DNA from: an uncultured Paludibaculum sp.
Lineage (GTDB): Bacteria; Acidobacteriota; Terriglobia; Bryobacterales; Bryobacteraceae
Reading direction: 5' to 3'
DNA: 64,000 bases
Assembly (NCBI RefSeq): GCF_963665245.1
Contig: NZ_OY762269.1
Coordinates: 930,001 to 994,000 of the forward strand
Of this stretch, positions 9,007 to 17,820 are shown piece after piece. The translations under genes and the position numbers were made by a program. The first letter of the stretch is position 1; each line of letters opens with the position of its first letter. Under the pieces are notes generated by a model. It saw only the letters and a list, made by a program, of their open reading frames with translations, was not told the origin of the DNA and ran no database searches.

Positions 9007-9801
9007 TTGGCCCCTTCACCATCTCGACAAGCGGATCCCATCGGATCCGTCCCACTTCGGTTTTCCTTGAGATTCCGCCGGCCCAAAGGGCACTCCGCTA
9101 TCAGGACGCCTCGGATTGCTCGTTTCGTTGCGCCCGGCATGGCGTACCACATCACCCAGCACGGAACCGCGCGCCAGTTCGCTCTTCGCACACGAGCGGA
9201 TTGCCTCGTCTACCTCGACCTTCCGAGTGAACAGGCCGCATTCGCCGAAGTCGTAATTCTGGCCTGTTGCCTGATGTCCAATCACATCCACCTGATTGCC
9301 GTGCCGCACGAGGTGCCGGTCCTGGCCGAAGTGATGCAGCGTGTGCACGGCCGATACGCGCAGTATCTGAACGCTCGCCGGGGTCGTTGTGGGCACCTCT
9401 GGCAGAACCGGTTCAATTCCTGTCCGTTGGGCGCATCGCATCTGTGGGCGGCCTTGCGCTATGTGGAAATGAACCCGGTTCGGGCCGGACTGGCGACAGA
9501 CCCGCGGAGCTATGAATGGTCCAGCGCTGAGGCTCATCTATCAGGGGAAGATCCCGCGCGGATTGCGGAGATGTCGTTGTGGCGCGCGGCGGGTGCCGCT
9601 CCAGCTTGGGCGCGTCTGTTGAATGAACCGGAAGTGGAAATCGAGCTAAAAGCGCTGCGCCGTGCGACACACTCTGGTCAGCCGTTTGGGGATCAGGCGT
9701 TTAGGGAGGAAATGCACGCGCAACGGGCTATGCTTTGGGCAAAGGTGGCCGGAGAGTTGGCCCCAGCGAGGGACGTTGAGGTACTGAGAGCCAGATCGTG
9801 A
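9007..9801 (+). mobile_element. REP-associated tyrosine transposase (Y1/RAYT), copy 1
   Basis: A single-strand DNA transposase of the HUH Y1 superfamily. The HUH metal-binding motif is in MSNHIHLIAVP and the catalytic tyrosine region is in GRYAQYLNARRG, followed by the family hallmarks GHLWQNRF and YVEMNPVRAG. Homology to copy 2 starts near 9100; the position matching the copy-2 ATG is ACG here, so the true start is uncertain. The frame has an ATG at 9007, but the first 30 residues look unrelated; a TTG near 9067 is another option. Such proteins move or domesticate REP palindromes. The last 200 residues are almost identical to copy 2, and the DNA identity continues about 110 bases past the stop. 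Confidence 0.8.
9032..9049. repeat. Short perfect hairpin upstream of transposase
   Basis: CGGATCC, four loop bases, GGATCCG: a perfect 7-bp stem lying between the ADOP gene and the Y1 transposase homology. It may be a REP-like palindrome or a weak terminator. The second transposase copy has no obvious equivalent. Confidence 0.35.
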
Positions 9802-9915
9802 ATGAGGCGGAGCCAGCGTGATCGGAAGTGATCGCATAGAGTAGGATACTGGAGTGTATTGTCTGGAACAATATGTAGATAAATTGATAGTGACAGGCCA
9901 GGACGTCCCCTTTCC
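9262..9915 (+). repeat. Direct repeat, first copy (paired with 12647-13300)
   Basis: By eye this stretch is roughly 90-95 percent identical to 12647-13300. It spans the C-terminal two thirds of the transposase plus about 110 bases after its stop, ending near the shared GGCCAGGACGTC. The shared tail contains a TATTGT-CTGGA-ACAATA hairpin (9857-9873); in copy 2 the first T of the stem is C. The boundaries are approximate. The two copies lie in the same orientation 3.4 kb apart. Confidence 0.75.
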
Positions 9916-10040
9916 TTTGGTGATTGACTGTAGTGGGGGGGTGACACCAGTTGTCCAGGTGGGGAGCTCAGGTGCGGGAGTGGCGGCGAATCCGGGTCGT
10001 GCATGTACACCAATGGTGATGGGACTTTCATTGTGGACGT

Positions 10041-10550
10041 GTGGCGTTGCGGGCAGTAGTGCTCGGTGGTTTCTTGTCGAGCTCACACCGGCGTCTGATT
10101 CCTGTGGAGTGCCTAGCTCTTTGCGGCCTTCATCTTTCGGCTGAGGATCGCCCACTTGGAATACGGGGCACTATCCCCGTGTACCCAGGCGGCACCAGCG
10201 AACTGAAGGCGTCCGTGGCTGTCACGAACAAGTCCACACGGCCAATCGTCGGCTTGGTTATTACTGTGCAGGAGGTAGGTGCAAAGAGCCCCTTTGTTGC
10301 GCACAGGGAACTGTATGAGTCTGGCAGCGTGAAACGGTGGCTTCGGCCTGAGGAGTCTAGGCAAGTGTTCATTCGAGTTGGTCGTAGTAAGCATCGCAGA
10401 GTTTTCTTGCCGCCGGAAGTTGATTTTGTTCTCTTTGCGGACGACACAACGTGGGGGCCTGATCGTGAGCACAGCGCGGAATTCATGAAGGGTATGCTGG
10501 CGGGCGTGCGTGCATCGTCATTGGCGTCCGCGCACTCTAGAGGAAAATGA
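10041..10550 (+). CDS. Hypothetical protein
   Basis: A 169-residue frame opening with GTG; an in-frame TGA at 10017 limits it upstream. I do not recognise a family. Residues 55-140 alternate hydrophobic and polar residues (VAVTNKSTRPIVGLVITVQ, later VDFVLFADDTTWGPD), suggesting a beta-sandwich, and the end (EFMKGMLAGVRA) looks helical. The region between transposase copy 1 and the next gene appears less GC-rich than its surroundings, consistent with acquired DNA. The first 40 residues are less convincing, so the real start may be the later GTG at about 10104. No signal peptide is obvious. Confidence 0.5.
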   Translation: MALRAVVLGGFLSSSHRRLIPVECLALCGLHLSAEDRPLGIRGTIPVYPGGTSELKASVAVTNKSTRPIVGLVITVQEVGAKSPFVAHRELYESGSVKRWLRPEESRQVFIRVGRSKHRRVFLPPEVDFVLFADDTTWGPDREHSAEFMKGMLAGVRASSLASAHSRGK

Positions 10551-10596
10551 GGATCAGTATGTCCCGGTATCGTCGACATCTACGGCCAATTCCGAG

Positions 10597-12285
10597 ATGA
10601 ATCCGATCATTATCCGCACCGCGCCATTGCTTTGGGCCTTCTCCTTTGCCTTCGTTGCGTCCGCCGGCGTGGTGGAAATCTCCGGCCGCGTCGTGGAGGC
10701 GGGCGCCGGCACCCCGATTGCCAACGCCCGCGTGGCGTTGTTTCGTGTCACGCCCCGGACCATCCAGGTACCTCAAGGCTGGATGTCGCAGGCGCCCTCC
10801 GACAATACCGATCCTGACGGCGCGGCCTTCCTCGCCAACACCGGCGACGACGGCAGTTTTCACTTCCGTGTCTCCACCCCGGCTCTGCTGCTGCCGATGG
10901 CTTACGCCAAGGGCTTTGTCGTCTCCAGTGACTTTGCCGATCGCTCCAAAGTCGTCGATATTCCCGCCGGAGCCACACCCGCTCCGATTCTCCTCTCTTT
11001 GGACCGCGAAGCCTCCCTCTCCGGGCGTGTGCTGGATCACGACACTGGCCAACCGCTTCGCGGCTTCACCGTCAGCGCTCACCTTTGGGCCAATGGGACC
11101 GGGTGGGGCGGCCGGGTGGCGGCCTCCGCGACCACCGATCCTTCGGGTGCGTATGCACTCCTGGGGCTCCGGGCCGGACGCTATGCGCTGGTGGCGCAGC
11201 CGCCCGGTAAGCCGGCGTTTGGGGCGCCGATGGACGAGCAGGAGTTCCCCGACCACGTCTCCACCGGCTACGGACGGGCTGTCTACCCGGGCGCGGCGGA
11301 GTTCGCCCTGGGGGCGCCGCTGGACGTAATTCGCGGTTCCACGATGGAAAAGCTCGATTTCCGTCTCCGCAAGAGCCAGCGCGGCGCGATCCGCGGTGTG
11401 GTGTCCGTGTCCGGTGATGCCCGTGGAGCGCCCTTCGAACTCCAACTCTTCGAGGATCAGTCCACCAGTTCGTCGCTGCAATTTGAATCGCTGGCCCGCA
11501 CCGCCGCGTCGGGTGGGGCTCCATTTCTTGTCGAGAACCTTTCGCCCGGAGCCTATGCCCTCTGCGCCTACACACCGCAGGGCACGCGCTCCGCTCCGCT
11601 GATGGGCTGTACGAATCTCCAGCTGGACCGCGGCGCTCGCGAAACCGCTGACGTCCGGCCGGCCCCGGGCGTGGAAGTACAGGGCGCTCTTCGTTTCGTG
11701 GAGAAGCCACCGCCCGCCAATGCCCAAGGCTATGCGATGCTCACTCTCCGGCCGGTGGGGCGCCCTTCCTTCTGGTGGGACATCCCCGTGAGCTTTGCTC
11801 TCGCCACACCGCCCGGTACCCCTTTCCCCATGGCGCCCACCATGCCGGGACGCTACGACGTGGAAGTCAATGGATTGCCCCCCGGTCTCGCCGTGGCCGG
11901 CATTCGCTGGAACGGCGTCCCCGTTGCCGACCGTCGCATCTCCGTCGACGGCGCCGCGCCACGGGCGCAATTGGAACTCATCCTGACGGCTGCGTTAGCC
12001 ACCTTGCAGGTCACATTCAAAGACGGAGCGAAGAACGCTGGCGCCTGGGTGGTCCTTGTGCCCGAGGCGACTCCGCCGGAACGGATCCGCTGGGTGTGCC
12101 GCGCCGTCCATGCCGACCGCGACGGGCGCGCCGTCCTCACCGCTCTGCCACCCGGGCGCTACCGGATCGCCGCCTTCCCGAACGACGGGCGTCTGCTGCC
12201 GGACCTCCCGTTGGACGATGCGTTGCGGGTGGCCCGCGTCGTTGCCCTCGGGCCCGGCGAAGCCGCCCAGTGCGCATTGCCGTGA
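10597..12285 (+). CDS. Exported carboxypeptidase-regulatory-like (beta-sandwich) protein
   Basis: A 562-residue secreted protein. The signal peptide is residues 1 to about 22 (IIIRTAPLLWAFSFAFVASA). Repeated prealbumin/CarboxypepD_reg-like domains follow: VEISGRVVEAGAGTPIANARV, then ASLSGRVLDHDTGQPLRGFTV with AYALLGLRAGRYALVA, and a GAIRGVVSVSGDA unit. Such domains are extracellular Ig-like folds common in Acidobacteria and serve binding or structural roles rather than catalysis. Start chosen at ATG 10597 because the signal peptide begins there. It sits between the two transposase copies and ends 194 bases before the second. Precise function unknown. Confidence 0.8.
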   Translation: MNPIIIRTAPLLWAFSFAFVASAGVVEISGRVVEAGAGTPIANARVALFRVTPRTIQVPQGWMSQAPSDNTDPDGAAFLANTGDDGSFHFRVSTPALLLPMAYAKGFVVSSDFADRSKVVDIPAGATPAPILLSLDREASLSGRVLDHDTGQPLRGFTVSAHLWANGTGWGGRVAASATTDPSGAYALLGLRAGRYALVAQPPGKPAFGAPMDEQEFPDHVSTGYGRAVYPGAAEFALGAPLDVIRGSTMEKLDFRLRKSQRGAIRGVVSVSGDARGAPFELQLFEDQSTSSSLQFESLARTAASGGAPFLVENLSPGAYALCAYTPQGTRSAPLMGCTNLQLDRGARETADVRPAPGVEVQGALRFVEKPPPANAQGYAMLTLRPVGRPSFWWDIPVSFALATPPGTPFPMAPTMPGRYDVEVNGLPPGLAVAGIRWNGVPVADRRISVDGAAPRAQLELILTAALATLQVTFKDGAKNAGAWVVLVPEATPPERIRWVCRAVHADRDGRAVLTALPPGRYRIAAFPNDGRLLPDLPLDDALRVARVVALGPGEAAQCALP

Positions 12286-12479
12286 CGGCCCGTCTCCCCC
12301 GGCGATTGCGCTCTGTGGGCCAAACGGCGGCTCGTTGCGGTTGCGGCTGTGGTTGGTGGACTGGGGTTTGGGTGCCCTCGCTTGCTGTTGTTCGCGGGTC
12401 TGGTGGGTGGGGAAAGGTGGACGTCCTGGCAGGTCACTCTCGTATTTGGATGAGAAAAAATCATCCCGCAGCGTACTGA

Positions 12480-13184
12480 TTGATCAGAATGCCTCGATCC
12501 GCTCGATTGATTGCGCCAGGTGTAGCGCATCACATTACCCAACGTGGTGTCGACCGCCAGTCGGTGTTCCATTCCCGCCGTGACCGGCTGACATACCTGC
12601 GCTTGTTACGCGAACAGGCGGCGGTGAGCAAGCTCCCGATTCTGGCTTATCACCTGATGTCCAATCACACACACCTGATTGCCGTGCCGCACGAGGTGCC
12701 GGTCCTGGCCGAAGTGATGCTGCGTGTGCACGGCCGGTACGCACAGTATTTGAACGCTCGCCGGGGTCGGTGTGGGCACCTTTGGCAGAACCGTTTCGAT
12801 TCCTGTCCGTTGGGCGCATCGCACCTGTAAGCGGAGTTGCGGTATGTGGAAATGAACCCGGTTCGGGCCGGATCGGTGACAGACCCTCGGAGCTATGAAT
12901 GGTCCAGCGCTGAGGCTCATCGATCAGGGGAAGATCCCGCGCGGATTGCGGACATGTCGTTCTGGCGTGCGGCGGGTGCCGCTCCAGCTTGGGCGCGCCT
13001 GTTGAATGAACCGGAAGTGGAGATCGAGCTAAAAGCGCTGCGCCGGGCGACAGACTCTGGTCAGCCGTTTGGGGATCAGGCGTTTAGGGAGGAAATGCAC
13101 GCGCAACCGGCTGTGCTTTGGGCAACGGTGGCCAGACAGTTGGCCCCAGCGAGGGACGTTGAGGTACTGAGAGCCAGATCGTGA
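12480..13184 (+). pseudogene. Y1/RAYT transposase copy 2, interrupted by a stop codon
   Basis: The same transposase family as copy 1. The frame opens at TTG 12480 or ATG 12489 (MPRSARLIAPG) and is broken by TAA at 12828-12830, exactly where copy 1 has a Trp codon (HLW then AALRYVE). The reading frame continues unchanged after it to 13184, so this is a nonsense change and not a frameshift. The HUH motif here is NHTHLI with Thr in the variable position, and the tyrosine region GRYAQYLN is intact. The product would lose the C-terminal half, including the conserved NPVRAG segment, so it is probably inactive. The N-terminal 60 residues differ from copy 1 at about half of positions, whereas the rest is nearly identical. 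Confidence 0.8.
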
Positions 13185-13300
13185 ATGAGGCGGAGCCAGC
13201 GTGATCGGAAGTGATCGCATAGAGTAGGATACTGGAGTGCATTGTCTGGAACAATATGTAGACAAATCGATAGTGACAGGCCAGGACGTCTCCTTTCCAA
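12647..13300 (+). repeat. Direct repeat, second copy (paired with 9262-9915)
   Basis: The second instance of the transposase 3' region plus its downstream tail. It ends just before sequences that lead into an unrelated gene. Recombination between the direct repeats would delete the intervening hypothetical and carboxypeptidase-regulatory genes. Confidence 0.75.
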
Positions 13301-13430
13301 ATGGTGCACCAAAGGCTGCCAATCGCACGGTTGCCAGTACCTCGCGGTGTTGCGAGGCGTCAAAAGACGCCCGGCCGATTGTGTGCATCAGGTAAGTACG
13401 TCGCTGAACCGGGATGAGGGATATTGATAG

Positions 13431-14135
13431 GTGATGATAAAGCTTGTGCTGGCGATCGTGATCTGTTCTTCTTTCGCTTGGGCCGACCAAGAGAAGCCTT
13501 GCTCACCTGAGGGGGAAGGAGACGTCGCCCGATTGCAGGCGCTAGCCGATCAGGTGAAGGACGCTTTGGCAAACGGGAATGTGCCGGCCGCCAACCAACT
13601 TGCCACCGAACTCGCCAACGGTACCTCTTGTCGTGAAAAGTGTCTGCAGTTCAGAACTCTCGAAGCGGAGTTGCCTGCCGATGGTCTGGAGCGGATATAT
13701 CCACTCGCCCGCGCGGCGAATGCGGCCTACAAGGCATCGGATTACACGAAGGCCGAGACCTACGCTCGGGAATTGCTGTCCCTTGCGGCGCAGTACCCCG
13801 AGGAGGAGGCATACGGAACGGCCATCTTCTCGGGGAATATGGTGCTTGGACGCGTAGCTCTGGGCCGCGACCATAACGTCGCGGAGGCTAGGGCAGCGCT
13901 CCTCGCCTCAGGCAAAATGCGGGGGTCGCGGACGCTGAACAGCTTCGGTCCGAATATGAGTCTTGCGCAGGACTTGCTCAAGGTCGGCGAGCGCGATGTA
14001 GTTCTGCAGTTCTTTGAGCAGTGCCGGGCATTCTGGAAGTGGAAGCCGGCGACGGCCAAACTCGATCAATGGACAGAGGTTGTCAAGGGTTGTTGCCGTT
14101 TACCGGACTTTGGCGCCAACTTGGTGTACTTCTGA
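13431..14135 (+). CDS. Exported hypothetical protein with helical repeats
   Basis: A 234-residue protein. Residues 1-18 form a signal peptide (MMIKLVLAIVICSSFAWA, cut before DQEKP). The mature part is mostly amphipathic helices with TPR-like spacing (AANAAYKASDYTKAETYARE and the following helix, about residues 88-115). It ends in a distinctive NMSLAQDLLKVGERDVVLQF segment and PDFGANLVYF. I have an impression of similar tails in acidobacterial hypothetical proteins but cannot name a family. The GTG at 13431 and the ATG at 13434 are adjacent starts; GAGGG lies about 10 bases upstream. It follows directly after the second transposase repeat. Confidence 0.7.
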   Translation: MMIKLVLAIVICSSFAWADQEKPCSPEGEGDVARLQALADQVKDALANGNVPAANQLATELANGTSCREKCLQFRTLEAELPADGLERIYPLARAANAAYKASDYTKAETYARELLSLAAQYPEEEAYGTAIFSGNMVLGRVALGRDHNVAEARAALLASGKMRGSRTLNSFGPNMSLAQDLLKVGERDVVLQFFEQCRAFWKWKPATAKLDQWTEVVKGCCRLPDFGANLVYF

Positions 14136-14865
14136 GGCTGGAAGTTGTCCTCCGGCCGGCGAACCTGCGACTGCTGGGGCGCAGGATCCTTGCCAGCTGC
14201 GCCTTCGTAGCGGCGTCCGTTTTGGGCTATTTCATGCGCTGCAGAACAACTGGCCGCGGCTTCGAGGACATCTCCGGCTGGCCCGACGAGCAGGTGCTGG
14301 CCGCTCCCTGATCCACAAGGAACCGTGTCCGTAGGTCGGAGGTCCAGGAATATGGGACGCCAGTCTGTCCTACGGACATTTTGCTCGAATAATTCGGGAC
14401 GACAAATTCCCGTATCCCGTCGTCTTCAGCCGTGGAAAACTCCTGTGCGCCTCCTCGGCACGATCGGGAAGTCGAATGAAAGGGGACGGTCTGATCTGCT
14501 CCAAGCGCCAAGACGATGAAAACAGGTAGCGCATAAGCGCCTCGGAGCACTTAGCCTAGGCTCAGTCTACGTTCACCTTGGATCAGCATTCCACCTTTCG
14601 TGAGCGCTACGCAAACCCCATCTTGGAGGTGTCCTCCGTGTGCCCCACTGTGGAGTCATGCGCACGCGTGGACCTGAGGCTTGGGCGAAGTGGTGCGAAC
14701 TGATCGCCGAGCAAGAGCGGGGCTTTGTTTTGGCGAATCGCGGTGGGACGGGTCACGCTGAGGAGCTTCCAAAGGGAGCTCAGCGATTAGTGCATTTTCC
14801 CTTGACAACTACTTATCATGGATGTCACTTTTCAAACACTGTCGAACGGGCAAGCCGAAGTGCTT
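14136..14865. other. Degraded intergenic DNA with mobile-element remnants
   Basis: This 730-base stretch has no convincing intact gene. It contains a perfect 10-bp inverted repeat (TGTCCGTAGG at 14326-14335 with its complement at 14369-14378, 33-base loop) and a short frame at 14658 resembling the start of an IS66-type accessory protein. GC content and codon pattern are irregular. It separates the exported hypothetical gene from the end of the second ADOP gene. Confidence 0.5.
14658..14723 (+). pseudogene. Possible fragment of IS66-type TnpA accessory gene
   Basis: Translation from the ATG at 14658 gives about 22 residues with the pattern Trp-x2-Trp-x2-Leu-Ile-x-Glu-Gln-Glu (AWAKWCELIAEQER) typical of the N-terminus of IS66 accessory or similar transposase-associated proteins. 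The similarity then ends abruptly. Too short to be functional; the family call is from memory of the motif. Confidence 0.3.
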
Positions 14866-17448
14866 CTATTGCTGCCGCAAGGCCATGACCGGGTCCAGCC
14901 GCACTGCGCGTCGCGCCGGAAACCACGCCGCCACCAACGCAACGATCAACAGTAGAATCGCGACGCCGAGATAAATCGCAGGTTCCGTCGTCGTGACGCC
15001 ATACACCTGCGACTGTAGGAACCGTGTCAGCCACAGAGCGAAAACGATCCCAGCAACAAGTCCGGTACCGGTCAAAGTGAGCACGTCCCGGACCACCAAC
15101 CGCAGTACATCGGCTGGGGTAGCGCCCACCGCCATGCGGATGCCCAACTCGGATGTGCGCTGATTCACGGTGTACGAAAGAAGTCCATACAGCCCGATGG
15201 CAGCCAGCAGCAGCGCCAGCACGGCGAAAGAAACCGTCGTCCAAGTGATATACCGGAGGAAGTTGTAGGAACGGTCAACCAGGTACTCGAGCGTCCGAAC
15301 CTTCCACACAGACTGCTCTTTCTCGACAGCCCAGATGGCCTGCTTGACGCTTTTCGCCAGTTCCAGAGGGTCGCCCTTCGTACGCACGACCAGCGTCGCA
15401 AAGTCGTACGGATCCTGCGCATACGGCCTGTACAACTGTGGTTCGCTACCGTCGATGAGAGCGAACTGTTTCACGTCGCCGACGATACCAACGATTGTTA
15501 CGGGAGTGGAAGCTGATGCGCCTGTGGATATTCTGATCTGACGCCCAAGCACGTCTCGCCCCGGCCAGAAGCGGTCGGCAAAAGTCCGGTTCACCAGTGC
15601 GACCGCTTGCGAATTCTCTCCGTCGGCAAAAGAGAAGTCGCGCCCTTTGAGCAACGGTATACCTGCCGTCCGGAAGTACCCCGGCGAGACGGGGTTGTAG
15701 CCGATCGCCACGGGCTCCGGGCGATCGGGCAAGGTGATCGAAATCCGATTTGCATTTCCGCTGAACGGCAGGGCGCCCACCAAGGCTGCTGAAGCAACTC
15801 CCGGAACCGCCGCCACACTGGCTACGATGCGATACTGCATCGTGGCCTGGCGGCTTGCGCTCGCGTACTTGCCCGGCGCTAGACGATACTCCATCGTGAG
15901 AACCCGCTCGGCGCGGAAGCCCGGCTCAATGGCGGCCACGTTCCGCAGGCTGGCCCCCATCAGCCCTGCGCCGATCAGCAGCATCAGCGCTAACGCTACC
16001 TGCCCGGCGACCAGCGCGTTCTGGAACCTGCGCCTTTTCGTGTCCCCCCGCTGCCGCAATGAGGCGGTTGCCCGTGTTCGGGCGTTGAATGCCGGCGCTA
16101 GTCCGAACAGAATTCCTGTCACAATCGCTACCACTGCAAGATAGGCCAGCACCTGTGGATTCAGGCGCAATTCCGTCGATCCGACAAGATCTGGACCGTA
16201 GATGCGAAGCATCTCAATTCCGAAATCCGCAAGTATCATCCCGACGACGCCGCCGGCCCCGGCCAGCAACAGAGATTCGGTCAGGAGTTGGCGCATCAGC
16301 CTGCCCGTCTTGGCGCCCAGCGAAGCGCGAATCGCGATCTCCTGTTTGCGCCCCGCTGCTTTCGCCAGCAACAGCCCCGCGATGTTAGCGCATCCCAGGA
16401 GCAGGATACACGCCGCGGCCGCACTCAGGACCAGCAACGGTTTGCGCCTAGACCCCACCGCGATCTCGCTCAACGCGCTCACGGCAACGCCACGGTCACG
16501 ATTGGTTTTCGGGTATTCCTGCGCAAGCCGCAGCATGACACCCCCGAGTTCCGCACGCGCCTGCTCAATGGTTGCGCCGGGCGCCAGTCGCGCCAGCGCG
16601 AATACCGGCGTACGGGCACGATCCCGTGAATACCCGGGATAGTCGCGCACAGGCATCCATGCCTCGGCATTGGTGTAGCGCGGTCTGAAACTCTCAGGCA
16701 GGATTCCGACTACGGTGTGTGCTTCGTTGTTCAGAATCAGGGATCGCCCGAGGACACTCGGGTCCGAGCCGAATCGGTCGCGCCATACGGCGTAATTCAG
16801 GACGCAAACACCCGGTCCATTCGGCTTCTCGTCTTCCGCATTGATGCCGCGGCCCAACACCGGAGTAACGCCGAGGATTCCGAAATATGAGCTGCCGACG
16901 AATCCGCCGATCAGCCGGCCAGGCTCCTCAACTCCGGTAAGATTCACGCTCTGGATCTGTTCCGCGGCGATGCCGGCGAGCGAAGGCGCCGACGCCAGGG
17001 CTTCTAAATCTGCGACTGAGATCCCCTCCTGACTAGAATCCTTTGTCGTCCCGTAGAGTTGAAGCAGACGATCCGGTTCCGGGTAGGACAGTGGGCGCAG
17101 AAGCACGGCTTCCACCGCGCTAAAGATCGCCCCGTTGACGCCGATGACCAAACCCAAAGTCACTACCACCGCGGCCGTGAAGCCGGGCTCGCGGCGCAGC
17201 CGCCTGAGACCGTACCGGAGGTCCTGGAAAATGCTATCGATCCCGGTAAAGACGTGCAGTTCGCGCGTGCTTTCCGCCATAAGAGTCACATTTCCGAAAC
17301 GCCGGTGCGCTTCAAGAAGAGCTTCGTCTCGCGGAATGCCGTTCGCCTCTAGCTCCTCCGCTTTCAGTTCGATATGAGAACGCAGTTCATCTTGCAGGTC
17401 CTCATCCAGGTGCCGGTTCCACATGGATCGCAGCTTCATCCGTAGCAT
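14866..17448 (-). CDS. ADOP-type ABC transporter permease (FtsX/MacB-like)
   Basis: An 860-residue permease with the same architecture as the gene at 6314: a helical prefix (DEDLQDELRSHIELKAEELE, residues 15-34), a first transmembrane helix (AAVVVTLGLVIGVNGAIFS), a MacB-like periplasmic domain, an FtsX block near residues 335-440 (LLGCANIAGLLLAKAAGRKQ), a second periplasmic domain and a terminal FtsX block with SELGIRMAVGATPADV. It ends RLDPVMALRQQ, the conserved family tail. No ABC ATPase adjoins it. It overlaps the upstream PadR gene by 13 bases, so the two are expressed together. Substrate unknown. Confidence 0.9.
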   Translation of the reverse strand: MLRMKLRSMWNRHLDEDLQDELRSHIELKAEELEANGIPRDEALLEAHRRFGNVTLMAESTRELHVFTGIDSIFQDLRYGLRRLRREPGFTAAVVVTLGLVIGVNGAIFSAVEAVLLRPLSYPEPDRLLQLYGTTKDSSQEGISVADLEALASAPSLAGIAAEQIQSVNLTGVEEPGRLIGGFVGSSYFGILGVTPVLGRGINAEDEKPNGPGVCVLNYAVWRDRFGSDPSVLGRSLILNNEAHTVVGILPESFRPRYTNAEAWMPVRDYPGYSRDRARTPVFALARLAPGATIEQARAELGGVMLRLAQEYPKTNRDRGVAVSALSEIAVGSRRKPLLVLSAAAACILLLGCANIAGLLLAKAAGRKQEIAIRASLGAKTGRLMRQLLTESLLLAGAGGVVGMILADFGIEMLRIYGPDLVGSTELRLNPQVLAYLAVVAIVTGILFGLAPAFNARTRATASLRQRGDTKRRRFQNALVAGQVALALMLLIGAGLMGASLRNVAAIEPGFRAERVLTMEYRLAPGKYASASRQATMQYRIVASVAAVPGVASAALVGALPFSGNANRISITLPDRPEPVAIGYNPVSPGYFRTAGIPLLKGRDFSFADGENSQAVALVNRTFADRFWPGRDVLGRQIRISTGASASTPVTIVGIVGDVKQFALIDGSEPQLYRPYAQDPYDFATLVVRTKGDPLELAKSVKQAIWAVEKEQSVWKVRTLEYLVDRSYNFLRYITWTTVSFAVLALLLAAIGLYGLLSYTVNQRTSELGIRMAVGATPADVLRLVVRDVLTLTGTGLVAGIVFALWLTRFLQSQVYGVTTTEPAIYLGVAILLLIVALVAAWFPARRAVRLDPVMALRQQ

Positions 17449-17777
17449 TCCAGCACCTTTCGCACTGCTAGGGTCAGTTCATCCCAGCGCCTCTGCTCGA
17501 TCTCAAGCTGGCGCCGCCCCGCCGCCGTGAGGCTGTACAACTTGACTCGCCGGTTTGTCGACGACGTGCTCCACTCCGAGGAGATCCACCCCAATCCCTC
17601 AATGCGATGCAGCGCCGGATAGAGCGATCCTTCCTCTACCCGTAGAAAATCGTCCGATACCTGCTGTATGTGTGTCGAGATGGCATAACCATGCAGGGCA
17701 CCACGCGCCGCGAGAGTTTTGAGCACCAGAAGATCGAGCGTACCCTGCAGGTTCTCGCTTCTTAGAGGTCTAGGCAT
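17436..17777 (-). CDS. PadR-family transcriptional regulator
   Basis: A 113-residue winged-helix protein with the PadR signature LQGTLDLLVLKTLAARG, LHGYAISTHI, EEGSLYPALHRIEGLGW and the wing VKLYSLTAAGRRQLE. It probably represses itself and the overlapping ADOP permease gene. A TTGACA lies 38 bases upstream of the ATG. Compared with the first PadR it has the more common QGTLDLLVL first helix, so the two are not recent duplicates. Confidence 0.9.
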   Translation of the reverse strand: MPRPLRSENLQGTLDLLVLKTLAARGALHGYAISTHIQQVSDDFLRVEEGSLYPALHRIEGLGWISSEWSTSSTNRRVKLYSLTAAGRRQLEIEQRRWDELTLAVRKVLECYG

Positions 17778-17820
17778 AGTCTTCTATGTGTAGAATGCCG
17801 CCACCTGAACAGAATGTCAA
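17778..17820 (-). promoter_or_regulatory. Candidate promoter of second padR-ADOP pair
   Basis: Read on the minus strand, a perfect TTGACA (complement of 17815-17820) sits 37 bases before the ATG at 17777. A -10 element near CATTCT or TTCTAC is poor, so only the -35 is convincing. The position matches the promoters of the other two PadR genes. Confidence 0.4.

Noticed and set aside
9854..10144. A 96-codon frame after transposase copy 1
   Set aside because: Its first 60 bases lie in the transposase repeat tail and the rest has no coding pattern; the 10041 frame explains the region better.
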